A stretch of 64,000 nucleotides of DNA from Aliirhizobium smilacinae (GTDB lineage Bacteria; Pseudomonadota; Alphaproteobacteria; Rhizobiales; Rhizobiaceae), in the NCBI RefSeq assembly GCF_006335145.1, contig NZ_VDMN01000011.1, positions 32,594 to 96,593 of the forward strand, in the 5' to 3' direction. The translations under genes were made by a program, and so were the position numbers. The notes beneath the pieces were generated by a model. That model was not told where the DNA came from and made no database searches. It saw only the letters and a list, made by a program, of their open reading frames with translations. This document shows positions 1 to 8,174 of the stretch, piece by piece; position 1 is the stretch's first letter, and every line of letters begins with the position of its first letter.

Positions 1-2
1 GC

Positions 3-701
3 CCACGCCAGAAAGCTCTCTACGACGAGTACCGAACAGACCTTGGTGCATCGATTGTCGTCAATGAGCGACAGACGCTCGACGACGCTGAAGAAAGTCT
101 CAAGCGGCTACTTCGACTGGTACAGGTCGCATCCAATCCTAAACTCGTCGACGATTCTTACACCGAAACTCCTGGAAAATACGCCAAGCTGCATGATCTT
201 GTGACCACGGCGACCATCTCAGGTTCAAAAATCATCGTCTGGACCAGTTTCGTTAAAAATGCTGACTGGCTGCAATCTCGCCTTACAGAGTTTGGAGCCG
301 TTAAAGTACACGGGGGCGTGGAGCTCGCCGACCGCAACGATGCAATTGCTAGGTTCAAAGCTGATCCATCCGTGAAGGTTCTCGTTGCAACGCCGGGTGC
401 GGCGAAGGAGGGTCTCACGCTTACGATTGCCAACCACGCGGTCTTCTATGATCGTTCCTTCAGCCTTGACGATTATCTTCAAGCGCAAGACCGGATTCAC
501 AGGATTTCGCAAACCGACACCTGCTTTATTTGGAACCTGATCGCCATAGAATCGATCGACGAATGGGTGGATTCCCTTCTTGCCGCGAAAAGACTGTCTG
601 CCCAGCTTGGGCAAGCCGACATCAGCAAAGAAGAATATCGCCGCCTGGCAAACTACGATTTCGGCAAGATAATAAAAGAAATTCTCGGTCTGGAGGTTTA
701 A
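3..701 (+). CDS. SNF2-family helicase, C-terminal part (5' end outside window)
   Basis: The open frame runs in from the left edge with no start codon, so only the last 232 or so residues are visible. They form the second RecA-like lobe of a superfamily 2 helicase of the SNF2 type: a KIIVWTSF strand, then VLVATPGAAKEGLTL (motif V) and QAQDRIHRISQ (motif VI with the arginine finger). SNF2 proteins are ATP-driven double-stranded DNA translocases, and many phage-defence and DNA-modification operons use them. The stop is followed directly by the next gene, so both are probably on one transcript that runs through 9731. The helicase assignment is firm. The role in a system is inferred from its neighbours (ParB-like, DGQHR, radical SAM, GHKL ATPases). 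Confidence 0.85.
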   Translation, partial: PRQKALYDEYRTDLGASIVVNERQTLDDAEESLKRLLRLVQVASNPKLVDDSYTETPGKYAKLHDLVTTATISGSKIIVWTSFVKNADWLQSRLTEFGAVKVHGGVELADRNDAIARFKADPSVKVLVATPGAAKEGLTLTIANHAVFYDRSFSLDDYLQAQDRIHRISQTDTCFIWNLIAIESIDEWVDSLLAAKRLSAQLGQADISKEEYRRLANYDFGKIIKEILGLEV

Positions 702-725
702 TTGGGAAGTTCGGGAGAGAACGCG

Positions 726-1748
726 ATGTTTAACAGGGTCAGCGAGCAGGGCTCGGTGATCCTACGCGGTGTGGAGATTGTCACGCGTACCCTTGACATC
801 GATGTCAGGGCTTTGAAGTTCTATGTCGATAATCCTCGAATTTATTCCTTTATGCGCGCGGACGGCGTAAAGCCGACACAGAGCGATATTCTTGCAAAGC
901 TGCAGACCCTCGAGCACGTTAGAGAGCTGGTGCAGGACATCCGTGCCAACGGCGGTCTGATCGACCCTCTAATAGTGCGAGACGGTGATTTCGTTGTCCT
1001 CGAAGGCAATAGTCGGCTAGCGGCCTATCATTACCTCGTCGCTGAAAATCCTGTTTCGTGGGGTAAGGTAAGGTGCACCCTTTTGCCGGCCGACATCGAC
1101 GAAAAATCGGTGTTCGCCTTGCTTGCGCAGTATCATGTCAAGGGCAAGAAGGACTGGGCTCCTTATGAGAAGGCTGGCTTTGTTTATCGACGGTTCAAAA
1201 ATCAGATGGTCGATATCCCGGCCATCGCCAAGGAAATCGGTCTTACCAAGGACGAAGCGAAGCACCTCGTCGCAGTCTACGAGTTCATGATCGAGCATGG
1301 CGACGGCGACCGCGAACGCTGGAGCTACTACGACGAGTTTCTGAAGTCCCGGAAGATTAGGAAGGTCCGTGAAGAAGTGGCTGGTTTCGACGACTTCATC
1401 GTCAGCGAAATCCAAGCCGGTCATTTTGGCAAGGCAATGGAGTTACGAGACAAGCTTCCGGTGATCTGTACAGCAAGCAGCAAGATCGTCCGGCGCTATA
1501 TGGATGGTACCTACGACTTCGCCGAAGCGCATGAGGCCGCCGTCACGGCGGGGGGTGAAAGCCACGTGCTCAACAAGCTGATCCGTTTCAAAAAGTGGTT
1601 AGTCGAAACATCCACTGAGGATGATATCCTCGATGCGCCAAAACAGGTCCGGGACCGCATCCAGTACGAGCTGAAGGAAATCGAAAAAAAATCTCGCAAA
1701 TACAAAGACCTGGTTGAGACCAAAAAAAATGTGATCGATGTCCAGTGA
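726..1748 (+). CDS. ParB-like (ParB/Srx-fold) domain protein
   Basis: The protein is about 340 residues. Near residues 60-105 it has the ParB N-terminal fold pattern: an alternating helix, GGLIDPLIVRDG, then VVLEGNSRLAA, which matches the GxxxR nucleotide-binding box of ParB/sulfiredoxin-fold proteins. A helix-turn-helix-like stretch follows (IAKEIGLTKDEAKHLVAVYEF). Such ParB-like proteins act in partition (as CTPases) but also occur as stand-alone parts of DNA-modification operons. No ParA lies next to it, so plasmid partition is unlikely. I chose ATG 726, which has GGGAGAG 6 bases upstream. TTG 702, just after the helicase stop with GGAGG 5 bases upstream, is a real alternative and would add 8 residues. 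The C-terminus is Lys/Glu-rich and probably helical. Confidence 0.75.
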   Translation: MFNRVSEQGSVILRGVEIVTRTLDIDVRALKFYVDNPRIYSFMRADGVKPTQSDILAKLQTLEHVRELVQDIRANGGLIDPLIVRDGDFVVLEGNSRLAAYHYLVAENPVSWGKVRCTLLPADIDEKSVFALLAQYHVKGKKDWAPYEKAGFVYRRFKNQMVDIPAIAKEIGLTKDEAKHLVAVYEFMIEHGDGDRERWSYYDEFLKSRKIRKVREEVAGFDDFIVSEIQAGHFGKAMELRDKLPVICTASSKIVRRYMDGTYDFAEAHEAAVTAGGESHVLNKLIRFKKWLVETSTEDDILDAPKQVRDRIQYELKEIEKKSRKYKDLVETKKNVIDVQ

Positions 1749-1902
1749 TCAGTCGGAACCCGTGAGCATGACTGAACCAGGTACGATCGGCCTCAAAAAT
1801 TAAAGCGCTTGCATCCGATCAGATGGAAGCAGCAAATGAGGTCTGAAACACTTCGAGAGTGCTTGACTTGCACGGCCATAACCGCAAAATTGCACTGAGG
1901 GA

Positions 1903-2955
1903 ATGCAATATTGTGTTGCGGGAAATGCCATGTCTGACGTTTTGTCAATTTTTTGCTCGATCGGAAGCTCTGCCGGAAGGATGGTTCTCCTTGGTTTTGC
2001 GCCCGCTAAAGTGTTGCATGCTCTAAGTTTTCCCGACGTCTTGAACGAGGACACGGGTGCCGGTTATCAGCGGCGCTTCAACTCGCAGCACAGTCAGGAT
2101 TTTCGGCGCTATATTCGCCAACCCGGCGCTTCAACCATCCCGCTGACCCTCAACCTCCGGCCATCGGCTAACGCATGGTCGGTTTGCGACAAGGGCAACG
2201 GACAAGCCGAACTCAAGATCAGTGCTGATGCCGGGAAGATCATGGCGCAGGTCGATTGCCAGCACCGGCTAGGCTTTCTGGGGGAGGTGGATCTGTCGCT
2301 TCCTTTCATGTGCTATATCGGCCTGAGCGTTGAGGAAGAGATGGAGGTATTCCGCACCATCAACAGCAAGGCGAAGGGTCTTAGTACCAGTCTGCTGGAT
2401 TTTCATGATGCGCATTTGGCGGGCGATCTTGCTAATGACCGGCCCGAATTGTTCATTGCCTTGCATCTCAACAATGACCCGGAATCACCGTGGTATCGAC
2501 AGCTGGACCTCGGTGGTACCAGCACATCCGGCATGACGCGACGGGCATCACTTCGGACAATGCAAAAGGCGATCAAGCGCTTCTTGACGGCTACAAAAAT
2601 TCTGAAAACGAAGTCGACCGAGCGGGCCGCCCAAATCGTGCTTTCCTTCTGGAAAGCCGTTTCCGAGGTGCTTCCCGAAGAATGGGCAAACACCCGCAAG
2701 CATATTTTGAACAAGGGGTTGGGCGTCTACGCGATGATGGATATCGCCGCAGACCTCTACCGTGAAGCGCCCGATGACAGCGGCCTTGATCGAATCTCGT
2801 TTGTGAACGCGCTTACGGACTTCGCTCACCAGGTCGATTGGACGACCAAGGGAAAATTGTACGGATTGGGCGGTGAGGGCGGCGTTCGCCCTGCCGTAGA
2901 TTACATTCGCGACGTTCGCAAACGCGCGCATTTGAAAGTCGTCAGCAATGGCTAA
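1903..2955 (+). CDS. DGQHR-domain (DndB-like) protein
   Basis: The protein is about 350 residues. It carries VDCQHRLGFL near residue 120 (a Cys variant of the DGQHR signature) and, 30 residues later, FRTINSKAKGLSTSLLDFH, a pattern typical of the DGQHR/DndB family. DndB proteins regulate the phosphorothioation (Dnd) DNA-modification genes and bind DNA; related proteins occur in other modification clusters. The gene overlaps the start of the radical SAM gene by 8 bases, so the two are probably translationally coupled. The start is uncertain: ATG 1903 has GAGGGA too close to it, and ATG 1930 has a better-spaced GGGA. The 154-base gap before it could hold a promoter, but I see no clear one. The family call is good; its function here is unknown. 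Confidence 0.75.
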   Translation: MQYCVAGNAMSDVLSIFCSIGSSAGRMVLLGFAPAKVLHALSFPDVLNEDTGAGYQRRFNSQHSQDFRRYIRQPGASTIPLTLNLRPSANAWSVCDKGNGQAELKISADAGKIMAQVDCQHRLGFLGEVDLSLPFMCYIGLSVEEEMEVFRTINSKAKGLSTSLLDFHDAHLAGDLANDRPELFIALHLNNDPESPWYRQLDLGGTSTSGMTRRASLRTMQKAIKRFLTATKILKTKSTERAAQIVLSFWKAVSEVLPEEWANTRKHILNKGLGVYAMMDIAADLYREAPDDSGLDRISFVNALTDFAHQVDWTTKGKLYGLGGEGGVRPAVDYIRDVRKRAHLKVVSNG

Positions 2956-4579
2956 CAAGAATATTCTGCTTATCGAACCGGGCTACAAGAACAAGTATCC
3001 GCCATTGGGTCTGATGAAGATTGCCCAGTATCATGGTCCTCGTGGCAAACGTGACCGCGTCCGTTTCATCAAGGGTGAGGATCGCTCGGTGATGAATGAA
3101 GCATGGGACCGGATTTACGTCACCACGCTGTTTTCATTTGAATATCCGAAGATTTCGCAGTCGATCGATTTTGCACTGGAAGTGGCGAACGGCCAGGCAG
3201 ACAAGGTTTTCGTCGGGGGGATTGCCGCTTCCCTCATGCATGAGCGGTTTCTGGATGAGCGTCGCTGGCATGGGATCCGGTTCATCAAAGGGCTTCTTTC
3301 AGAGGCTCCCGCCGTCTCTCTGCAACTCGATGAGTTCGCCGAAGAGCTTTATTCCAGCGACACGACGGGAAGGCCGATCGAGGATCTTGTGCCCGACTAT
3401 GATATTCTGACGCAGATCGATTATCGGTATCCCGTGCGAGATGCCTATTTCGCTTACACGTCACGCGGCTGCATTCGCAAATGCCATTTCTGCGGTGTGC
3501 CAAAACTGGAGGGGATGCAGCGCGACACCGAGTCATTGACCGACCTGGTTCGCGCCATCGATGAGCATTACGGTCCAAAGAAAGACCTGATCCTCATGGA
3601 CAACAACGTCGTCGCTTCCGCCAGGTTCAAGGAAATCATCGCGGAAATTAGAGATCTCGGCTTTGTGCCGGGCGCAAAGCTTATGAGGCCCGGCGCCAAA
3701 GTCGCGGTTCAGCGGCGGGTCGACTTCAATCAGGGCGTAGACGCGCGGATCTTGTGCAAGGATCCAATGTATCTACGGGAATTGGCGACCATTTGCCTCA
3801 AGCCACTGCGCATTGCGTTTGACCATCTGGGTGTCAAAAAACCGTATGAACAGGCTGTGCGCTACGCGGCGGAATATGGACTGACGGAATTATCGAACTA
3901 CATGCTCTATAATTTCCATGACGGTCCTGAAGACCTTTTCGAGCGCATGCGTTTGAACGTGACCCTCAACGAGGAACTCGGCATCCGTATCTGGTCGTTC
4001 CCGATGCGTTACCAACCGACCAACCGTCCCAACCGCGGGCATATCGGTGAGAAGTGGTCGCGCTACCAGCTGCGCTCGATGCAGATTGTGCTGCAGGCGA
4101 CCCATGGTATAGTCAGTGGGGCACCGGAATTCTTCAAGCATGCATTCGGCGATACATTTGAGGACTACGCGCGCATCTTGATGATGCCTCACGACTTCAT
4201 ATTCAATCGCACCTGGTACGAACGATACGATCAGGATCAGAAACTCTACGAATTTCAGGCAGAGTTTGCTGCACTCGACAACTACGAGCGGGCGGAGCTT
4301 ATGGAGTTGCTGTCGTCGCGTGATCCACGAGAATTCGTTACGCTCAGCGATTACGCTGCCAACGATAAGGTCCGCCGGATTTTACGGTTCTATATCCCGG
4401 TATCCAAGGATGAGCTGACGACGATCTGGTCGACGCAAAAAGAATTGATCCGCTTGGAATCGATGTCGGACCTTGGGCTCGCCGAAGACGAGCGCGTTGA
4501 GGACGCCGGATTGGACTATGAGGAAGAGAGCATCGCGATCACTGCAGAGCTCGCACCAAAGCAGAGGGCTATTGCATGA
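2948..4579 (+). CDS. Radical SAM enzyme
   Basis: The protein is 543 residues. The cluster-binding CX3CX2C motif is RGCIRKCHFCGVP, with cysteines near residues 175, 179 and 182. The N-terminus (NILLIEPGYKNKYPPLGLMKIA) resembles the start of the cobalamin-binding-like module that precedes many radical SAM cores, but I see no DxHxxG cobalamin motif. A triosephosphate-isomerase-type barrel follows (ILMDNNVV, VDFNQGVDARIL), then about 200 residues of helical tail. Radical SAM enzymes make a 5'-deoxyadenosyl radical to methylate, thiolate or rearrange inert substrates. In this operon a DNA base, a nucleotide or a protein partner is a plausible substrate, but the sequence does not show which. The stop overlaps the next start as ATGA. 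Confidence 0.85.
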   Translation: MANKNILLIEPGYKNKYPPLGLMKIAQYHGPRGKRDRVRFIKGEDRSVMNEAWDRIYVTTLFSFEYPKISQSIDFALEVANGQADKVFVGGIAASLMHERFLDERRWHGIRFIKGLLSEAPAVSLQLDEFAEELYSSDTTGRPIEDLVPDYDILTQIDYRYPVRDAYFAYTSRGCIRKCHFCGVPKLEGMQRDTESLTDLVRAIDEHYGPKKDLILMDNNVVASARFKEIIAEIRDLGFVPGAKLMRPGAKVAVQRRVDFNQGVDARILCKDPMYLRELATICLKPLRIAFDHLGVKKPYEQAVRYAAEYGLTELSNYMLYNFHDGPEDLFERMRLNVTLNEELGIRIWSFPMRYQPTNRPNRGHIGEKWSRYQLRSMQIVLQATHGIVSGAPEFFKHAFGDTFEDYARILMMPHDFIFNRTWYERYDQDQKLYEFQAEFAALDNYERAELMELLSSRDPREFVTLSDYAANDKVRRILRFYIPVSKDELTTIWSTQKELIRLESMSDLGLAEDERVEDAGLDYEEESIAITAELAPKQRAIA

Positions 4580-6174
4580 CCGAAGCACCCCGTATCAGCC
4601 GAGCGGCCCTTGCTGCTGCAAAAAGTGTTGGCGAGAGTGAGTACCTCAACGATATCGTCATAGGCCGCGATGTTCTGGAACTCGTTTCGAGCGCAATGTA
4701 CGTCGACCCAATGACGGTCTATCGCGAATACGTTCAGAATGCCGCCGACGCCATTGATGATGCCAGAGCTCGGAATTTGCTTATGCCGGACCTGCCCGGC
4801 GAGGTGACGATAACCATTGATCAGATGCAACGGACGATCCGCATTCGCGACAATGGGGCCGGTCTCACAAATGCTGAATTCGCCCGGCGTATGCCGGCGC
4901 TGGGTGCAAGCAGCAAACGCGGAACCAGCGCCCGCGGTTTTCGTGGCGTCGGTCGCCTGGCCGGCCTTGGCTATGCTCAGGAACTGATATTCCGCTCCCG
5001 TCGGTCCGCCGAGGAGCCGGTCGCAGAGCTTTCGTGGGATTGCCGCAAGCTCAAGGCGCTGCTGCGCCAGGAAGACGGCGATATTGAAAGCCTGATCCGC
5101 TCAGTCGCGACGCTTCGAAAGCGGCATGTGAGCGAAGATCCGGATCGATTTTTCGAAGTCGAGTTGCGCGGCGTCGTGAGATTGCGGAGCGACCGGTTGA
5201 TGAACCCCGCCGCTGTCGAGGAATACTTGGGACAGGTGGCACCTGTTCCCTTTTCGCCCGAGTTCCGGTTCGCAGACGAGATCCGGGCAGCGCTTGCGCC
5301 GATGGTCGACCTGGGCGAATTGCACATTCGGATCAATGACAACGAGGCCCCGGTCTATCGGCCGCACCGCGACGTTTTCGTCCAGGAAGGCGGCAAGACG
5401 ACTCGGATTGACGCCCTCTCCATCGCTGAGATTCCTGGCATCGACGGTGACATCGCCGCTATCGCCTGGATCCTCCATCATGACTACGAAGGCGCTCTTC
5501 CCAACGCATGGGGTACGAAGGGCCTGCGGCTGCGTTGCGGCAATGTCCAGATCGGTGAACACGGGCTACTTGAAGACCTGTTTCCGGAAACCCGGTTCAA
5601 CAGCTGGGCGATCGGTGAAATTCATATTGTCGACCGGAAGATTGTGCCCAACGGTCGGCGCGATCATTTCGAGCAGAGCGCGCACTATCATAACTTGACC
5701 AATCAACTGGCGCCGATTGCCCGCGATATCGCACATCGATGCCGTACCAGCTCGATCAAGCGTAATTGGATCCGTGAGATCGAGACGCATTCGCGGATGG
5801 TCGAGGAAACGGTAAACATTCTCCAGCAAGGCGTTTTGGGCCCGGATGAATACGGCAAGAAGCTCGTTGCAGCGGAAGAAGGACTGCGGCGCACCCATCG
5901 TGCCCTGTCGCAGAAAATCTTTAGCGAAACAGAAGTCTGCAGCTACCGCGAGGACGTCACGCGTCTGGAGAACCGCGTCGCTTCCCTCGCTGGACAAATG
6001 GTCCCCGAGCAACTGCAAGCCTTTCCCGAACGCGACCGCGAGGTTTTCATGAAAATCTGCGAGGCGATCTATCAGGTATCCACCAGCCAATCCTCGGCAA
6101 AAGCTCTGATCGATAAGATTATGGCCAAGCTTGAGATAGACTACGGTGAAACAGGGAAGGGTAGCGCCGGCTAA
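4576..6174 (+). CDS. HSP90-like (GHKL) ATPase, first copy
   Basis: The protein is 532 residues. GHKL motifs are clear: N-box YREYVQNAADAIDDA (near residue 50), DNGAGL (G1), and a glycine lid GASSKRG followed by ARGFRGVGRLAGLG. A second conserved block, IVPNGRRDHFE near residue 360, matches the HSP90/MORC-like middle domain that completes the ATP site. The C-terminal 170 residues look coiled. Such ATPases act as ATP-gated clamps or chaperones and recur in defence systems and topoisomerase-like machines. It is a paralogue of the gene at 8175-9731 (same N-box, lid and NxRRDxF block), and a PIN-like protein separates them. ATG 4576 overlaps the radical SAM stop, so coupling is likely. Confidence 0.85.
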   Translation: MTEAPRISRAALAAAKSVGESEYLNDIVIGRDVLELVSSAMYVDPMTVYREYVQNAADAIDDARARNLLMPDLPGEVTITIDQMQRTIRIRDNGAGLTNAEFARRMPALGASSKRGTSARGFRGVGRLAGLGYAQELIFRSRRSAEEPVAELSWDCRKLKALLRQEDGDIESLIRSVATLRKRHVSEDPDRFFEVELRGVVRLRSDRLMNPAAVEEYLGQVAPVPFSPEFRFADEIRAALAPMVDLGELHIRINDNEAPVYRPHRDVFVQEGGKTTRIDALSIAEIPGIDGDIAAIAWILHHDYEGALPNAWGTKGLRLRCGNVQIGEHGLLEDLFPETRFNSWAIGEIHIVDRKIVPNGRRDHFEQSAHYHNLTNQLAPIARDIAHRCRTSSIKRNWIREIETHSRMVEETVNILQQGVLGPDEYGKKLVAAEEGLRRTHRALSQKIFSETEVCSYREDVTRLENRVASLAGQMVPEQLQAFPERDREVFMKICEAIYQVSTSQSSAKALIDKIMAKLEIDYGETGKGSAG

Positions 6175-6186
6175 CGCTACGAACAA

Positions 6187-6240
6187 CATTCAACTATACA
6201 AGTTGACGAATGGATTGCGGTTGATGCAATTTTAAACTTT
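6187..6240. promoter_or_regulatory. Dyad and possible internal promoter before the PIN-like gene
   Basis: The 106-base gap between the first GHKL gene and the PIN-like gene is the largest in the second half of this block. It holds an interrupted dyad TCAAC-N7-GTTGA, a TTGACG hexamer overlapping its right arm, and the A/T-rich stretch TTTTAAACTT about 20 bases further on. This could be a secondary promoter with an operator, giving separate control of the PIN-like and second ATPase genes. A very similar dyad (TTCAA-N7-TTGAA with the same CTATACA centre) lies at 42873-42889. This is a motif match only. Confidence 0.3.
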
Positions 6241-6280
6241 GCACCCCAGATTGTGCCCATTCTCATATGGCTTCCCTTAA

Positions 6281-8173
6281 ATGTTGAAACAAAGCCCGCC
6301 CGCTCTTCTTTCCCTTCCGACGGGGGATGAGACATCCATCGATTTCAAGCAGCGCTTGCAGGCGCTGCTCCTCGATAGCTCGACGCATCTTTACGTGGAC
6401 ACTTCATTTCTGATGTGGTTGACGAAAGTCGGATCGGCCTCGCGCAATCAGCTCACCGACTGGCTTTTGGACAACTGTGGCAACCGCGTTCACGTCCCGG
6501 CTTGGGCAGCGCATGAATATCTAAAGCATCATGTTGCCGGGACGATTTCTGAAGAGCTTGGGAAGAAGCTCGAGGAGGTCAAGGGCGCGCTCGGCGGCAT
6601 CTATACATACTGTCGGCCATTCGTGGATGAAGCGACCGAGAAGGGCCATAGCGATCCCGTGGCTGCTCGCGCCACGGCCCGCGATGCGATCAATACACTG
6701 GCCGACTTCATGGCGCGGGTCAAACAGTGGACGAACGGATATCAGCGCAATGCTGTCGAGGTAATATCCTTCATTAACACGACCGCAATCGGAAACACGC
6801 CGCTTTTCGACTATTTCGAGACCTTGTCATCGACCGGCGACGCTCGCTATGTCGGATCGGTACCGCCAGGTTTTCAGGATCGCGGGAAGAAAGGAAAGTT
6901 GTCTGCGAGCGATGAAGGCGATGATGAGAAGTTGCGCGCAAGCAACAAGTTTGGCGACCTCGTTTTCTGGAAAGAGATCCTCGCCCACGCTGCCAGCGAC
7001 GCGGTGCACTCAATCGTCATTCTGACAAATGACCGGAAGAACGATTGGCGCCTCGGTGGTGGCGCAGGTAGTGCTTTTGACGCGCGTATGCTTGAGATGC
7101 GCAAAAACTGGACGCCTTTGCCACGTCCTCACCCGATGCTCGCACTCGAGGCGCGCCTCTCGGCTCACGTCGCTCACATCGAGGTCCTCGACAGCGTCTA
7201 TCTCGGCGCTGTGCTTGACGGTTTGGCTCCAGACATCGTCAAGGCGTTTGTCGATGTGGCGACTGTTGCCGACGCGCCAGGCCTTGGTGATTCAAGCAAG
7301 ACGACCGGCGAGAAGCCACCATCTGGGCCGCCGGAAGGATGGGGATCTGAACCGAAGTTGATTTTTGCTGAAGCCAAGCTGGTCAGTGCCAAGACATCGC
7401 CTTTGCGGCGAGCCCTGATTGCAAGCCGCGACGCGCCAAAAGACAACGTTTTGGCATTCGTTCAAAGGCTGTTGCAGATCGAAAATGGCATGTCTCTCGC
7501 ACTCTCGGACGCGTTTGACGGACCAGTCCTGGAGAATTTCTCGCATAACGAGTTCGTTTCGTTTGCTCGACTGTTGCACGACGCAGCCATCGAAGGATCG
7601 CCGGGCTACGTCGAGAAGATTACCGACTTTATCTCGGCACTGGATCGTTTTCCGGTCGAAGCGGCCACATCGATTTATCTTGGCTTTCTGGCTTCGGCTT
7701 ATCTTATCCGCGAGAAGAACGAGACCAGATTGCCGCCCCGTAGTCCGGTGGCGGAATTGCTGTTCGCGCGCCAGGCTGAACCCTATGCTCAAACGCCGAT
7801 AGCGCTGATCGAGGCGAGGTTGCGTGACAACGAATTTCAGCCGATCTACCTGCCCAGTGCCGACGCGCCGACGATCCCTGTCGAGGTCGATATTCAAGCG
7901 GACACTGACGCGCTCGACGAAATCTGCAGTTTCAAAGTTAATGGCGTTGAGCTGCTGATTGCCGGTCAGGTGGAAGAGAGCCTTAATCTGCGCAAGCTTT
8001 TCCCAGAACCCGTGGCATTGAGCGTTGCCAGCCTCGCTGTGAAAGCGTGTGAAATTTTCACACTTCCCTTTTCTCAGTTGGAATTCGCACCGAACGTGCC
8101 GCAAACTGTCACGTTCAATGAAACGAGTGGTTTCAAGCGTCCCGGTGATGTCTATTTTGTGAAGGACGCCTGA
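6281..8173 (+). CDS. Large protein with N-terminal PIN-like nuclease domain (DUF4935/PIN_8 type)
   Basis: The protein is 630 residues. The first 270 or so look like a PIN-like nuclease domain: LYVDTSFLMWL with the first Asp near residue 40, HVPAWAAHEYLKHH with the conserved Glu, and near residue 245 VIILTNDRKNDWRLGG, which matches the late acidic TxDxKxDW pattern of PIN_8/DUF4935 proteins. These folds cut RNA and are frequent in toxins and defence operons. The other 350 residues have no motif I recognise; they are mostly helical and end in a strand-rich stretch. The gene ends one base before the second GHKL ATPase, so the nuclease is likely controlled by, or acts with, the two ATPases on its flanks. 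Start ATG 6281 has no strong ribosome binding site. Confidence 0.7.
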   Translation: MLKQSPPALLSLPTGDETSIDFKQRLQALLLDSSTHLYVDTSFLMWLTKVGSASRNQLTDWLLDNCGNRVHVPAWAAHEYLKHHVAGTISEELGKKLEEVKGALGGIYTYCRPFVDEATEKGHSDPVAARATARDAINTLADFMARVKQWTNGYQRNAVEVISFINTTAIGNTPLFDYFETLSSTGDARYVGSVPPGFQDRGKKGKLSASDEGDDEKLRASNKFGDLVFWKEILAHAASDAVHSIVILTNDRKNDWRLGGGAGSAFDARMLEMRKNWTPLPRPHPMLALEARLSAHVAHIEVLDSVYLGAVLDGLAPDIVKAFVDVATVADAPGLGDSSKTTGEKPPSGPPEGWGSEPKLIFAEAKLVSAKTSPLRRALIASRDAPKDNVLAFVQRLLQIENGMSLALSDAFDGPVLENFSHNEFVSFARLLHDAAIEGSPGYVEKITDFISALDRFPVEAATSIYLGFLASAYLIREKNETRLPPRSPVAELLFARQAEPYAQTPIALIEARLRDNEFQPIYLPSADAPTIPVEVDIQADTDALDEICSFKVNGVELLIAGQVEESLNLRKLFPEPVALSVASLAVKACEIFTLPFSQLEFAPNVPQTVTFNETSGFKRPGDVYFVKDA

Positions 8174-8174
8174 T

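Noticed and set aside
726..1748. ParB-like gene as a plasmid partition gene.
   Set aside because: No ParA or parS-like repeats nearby and the neighbours are helicase, DGQHR and radical SAM genes.
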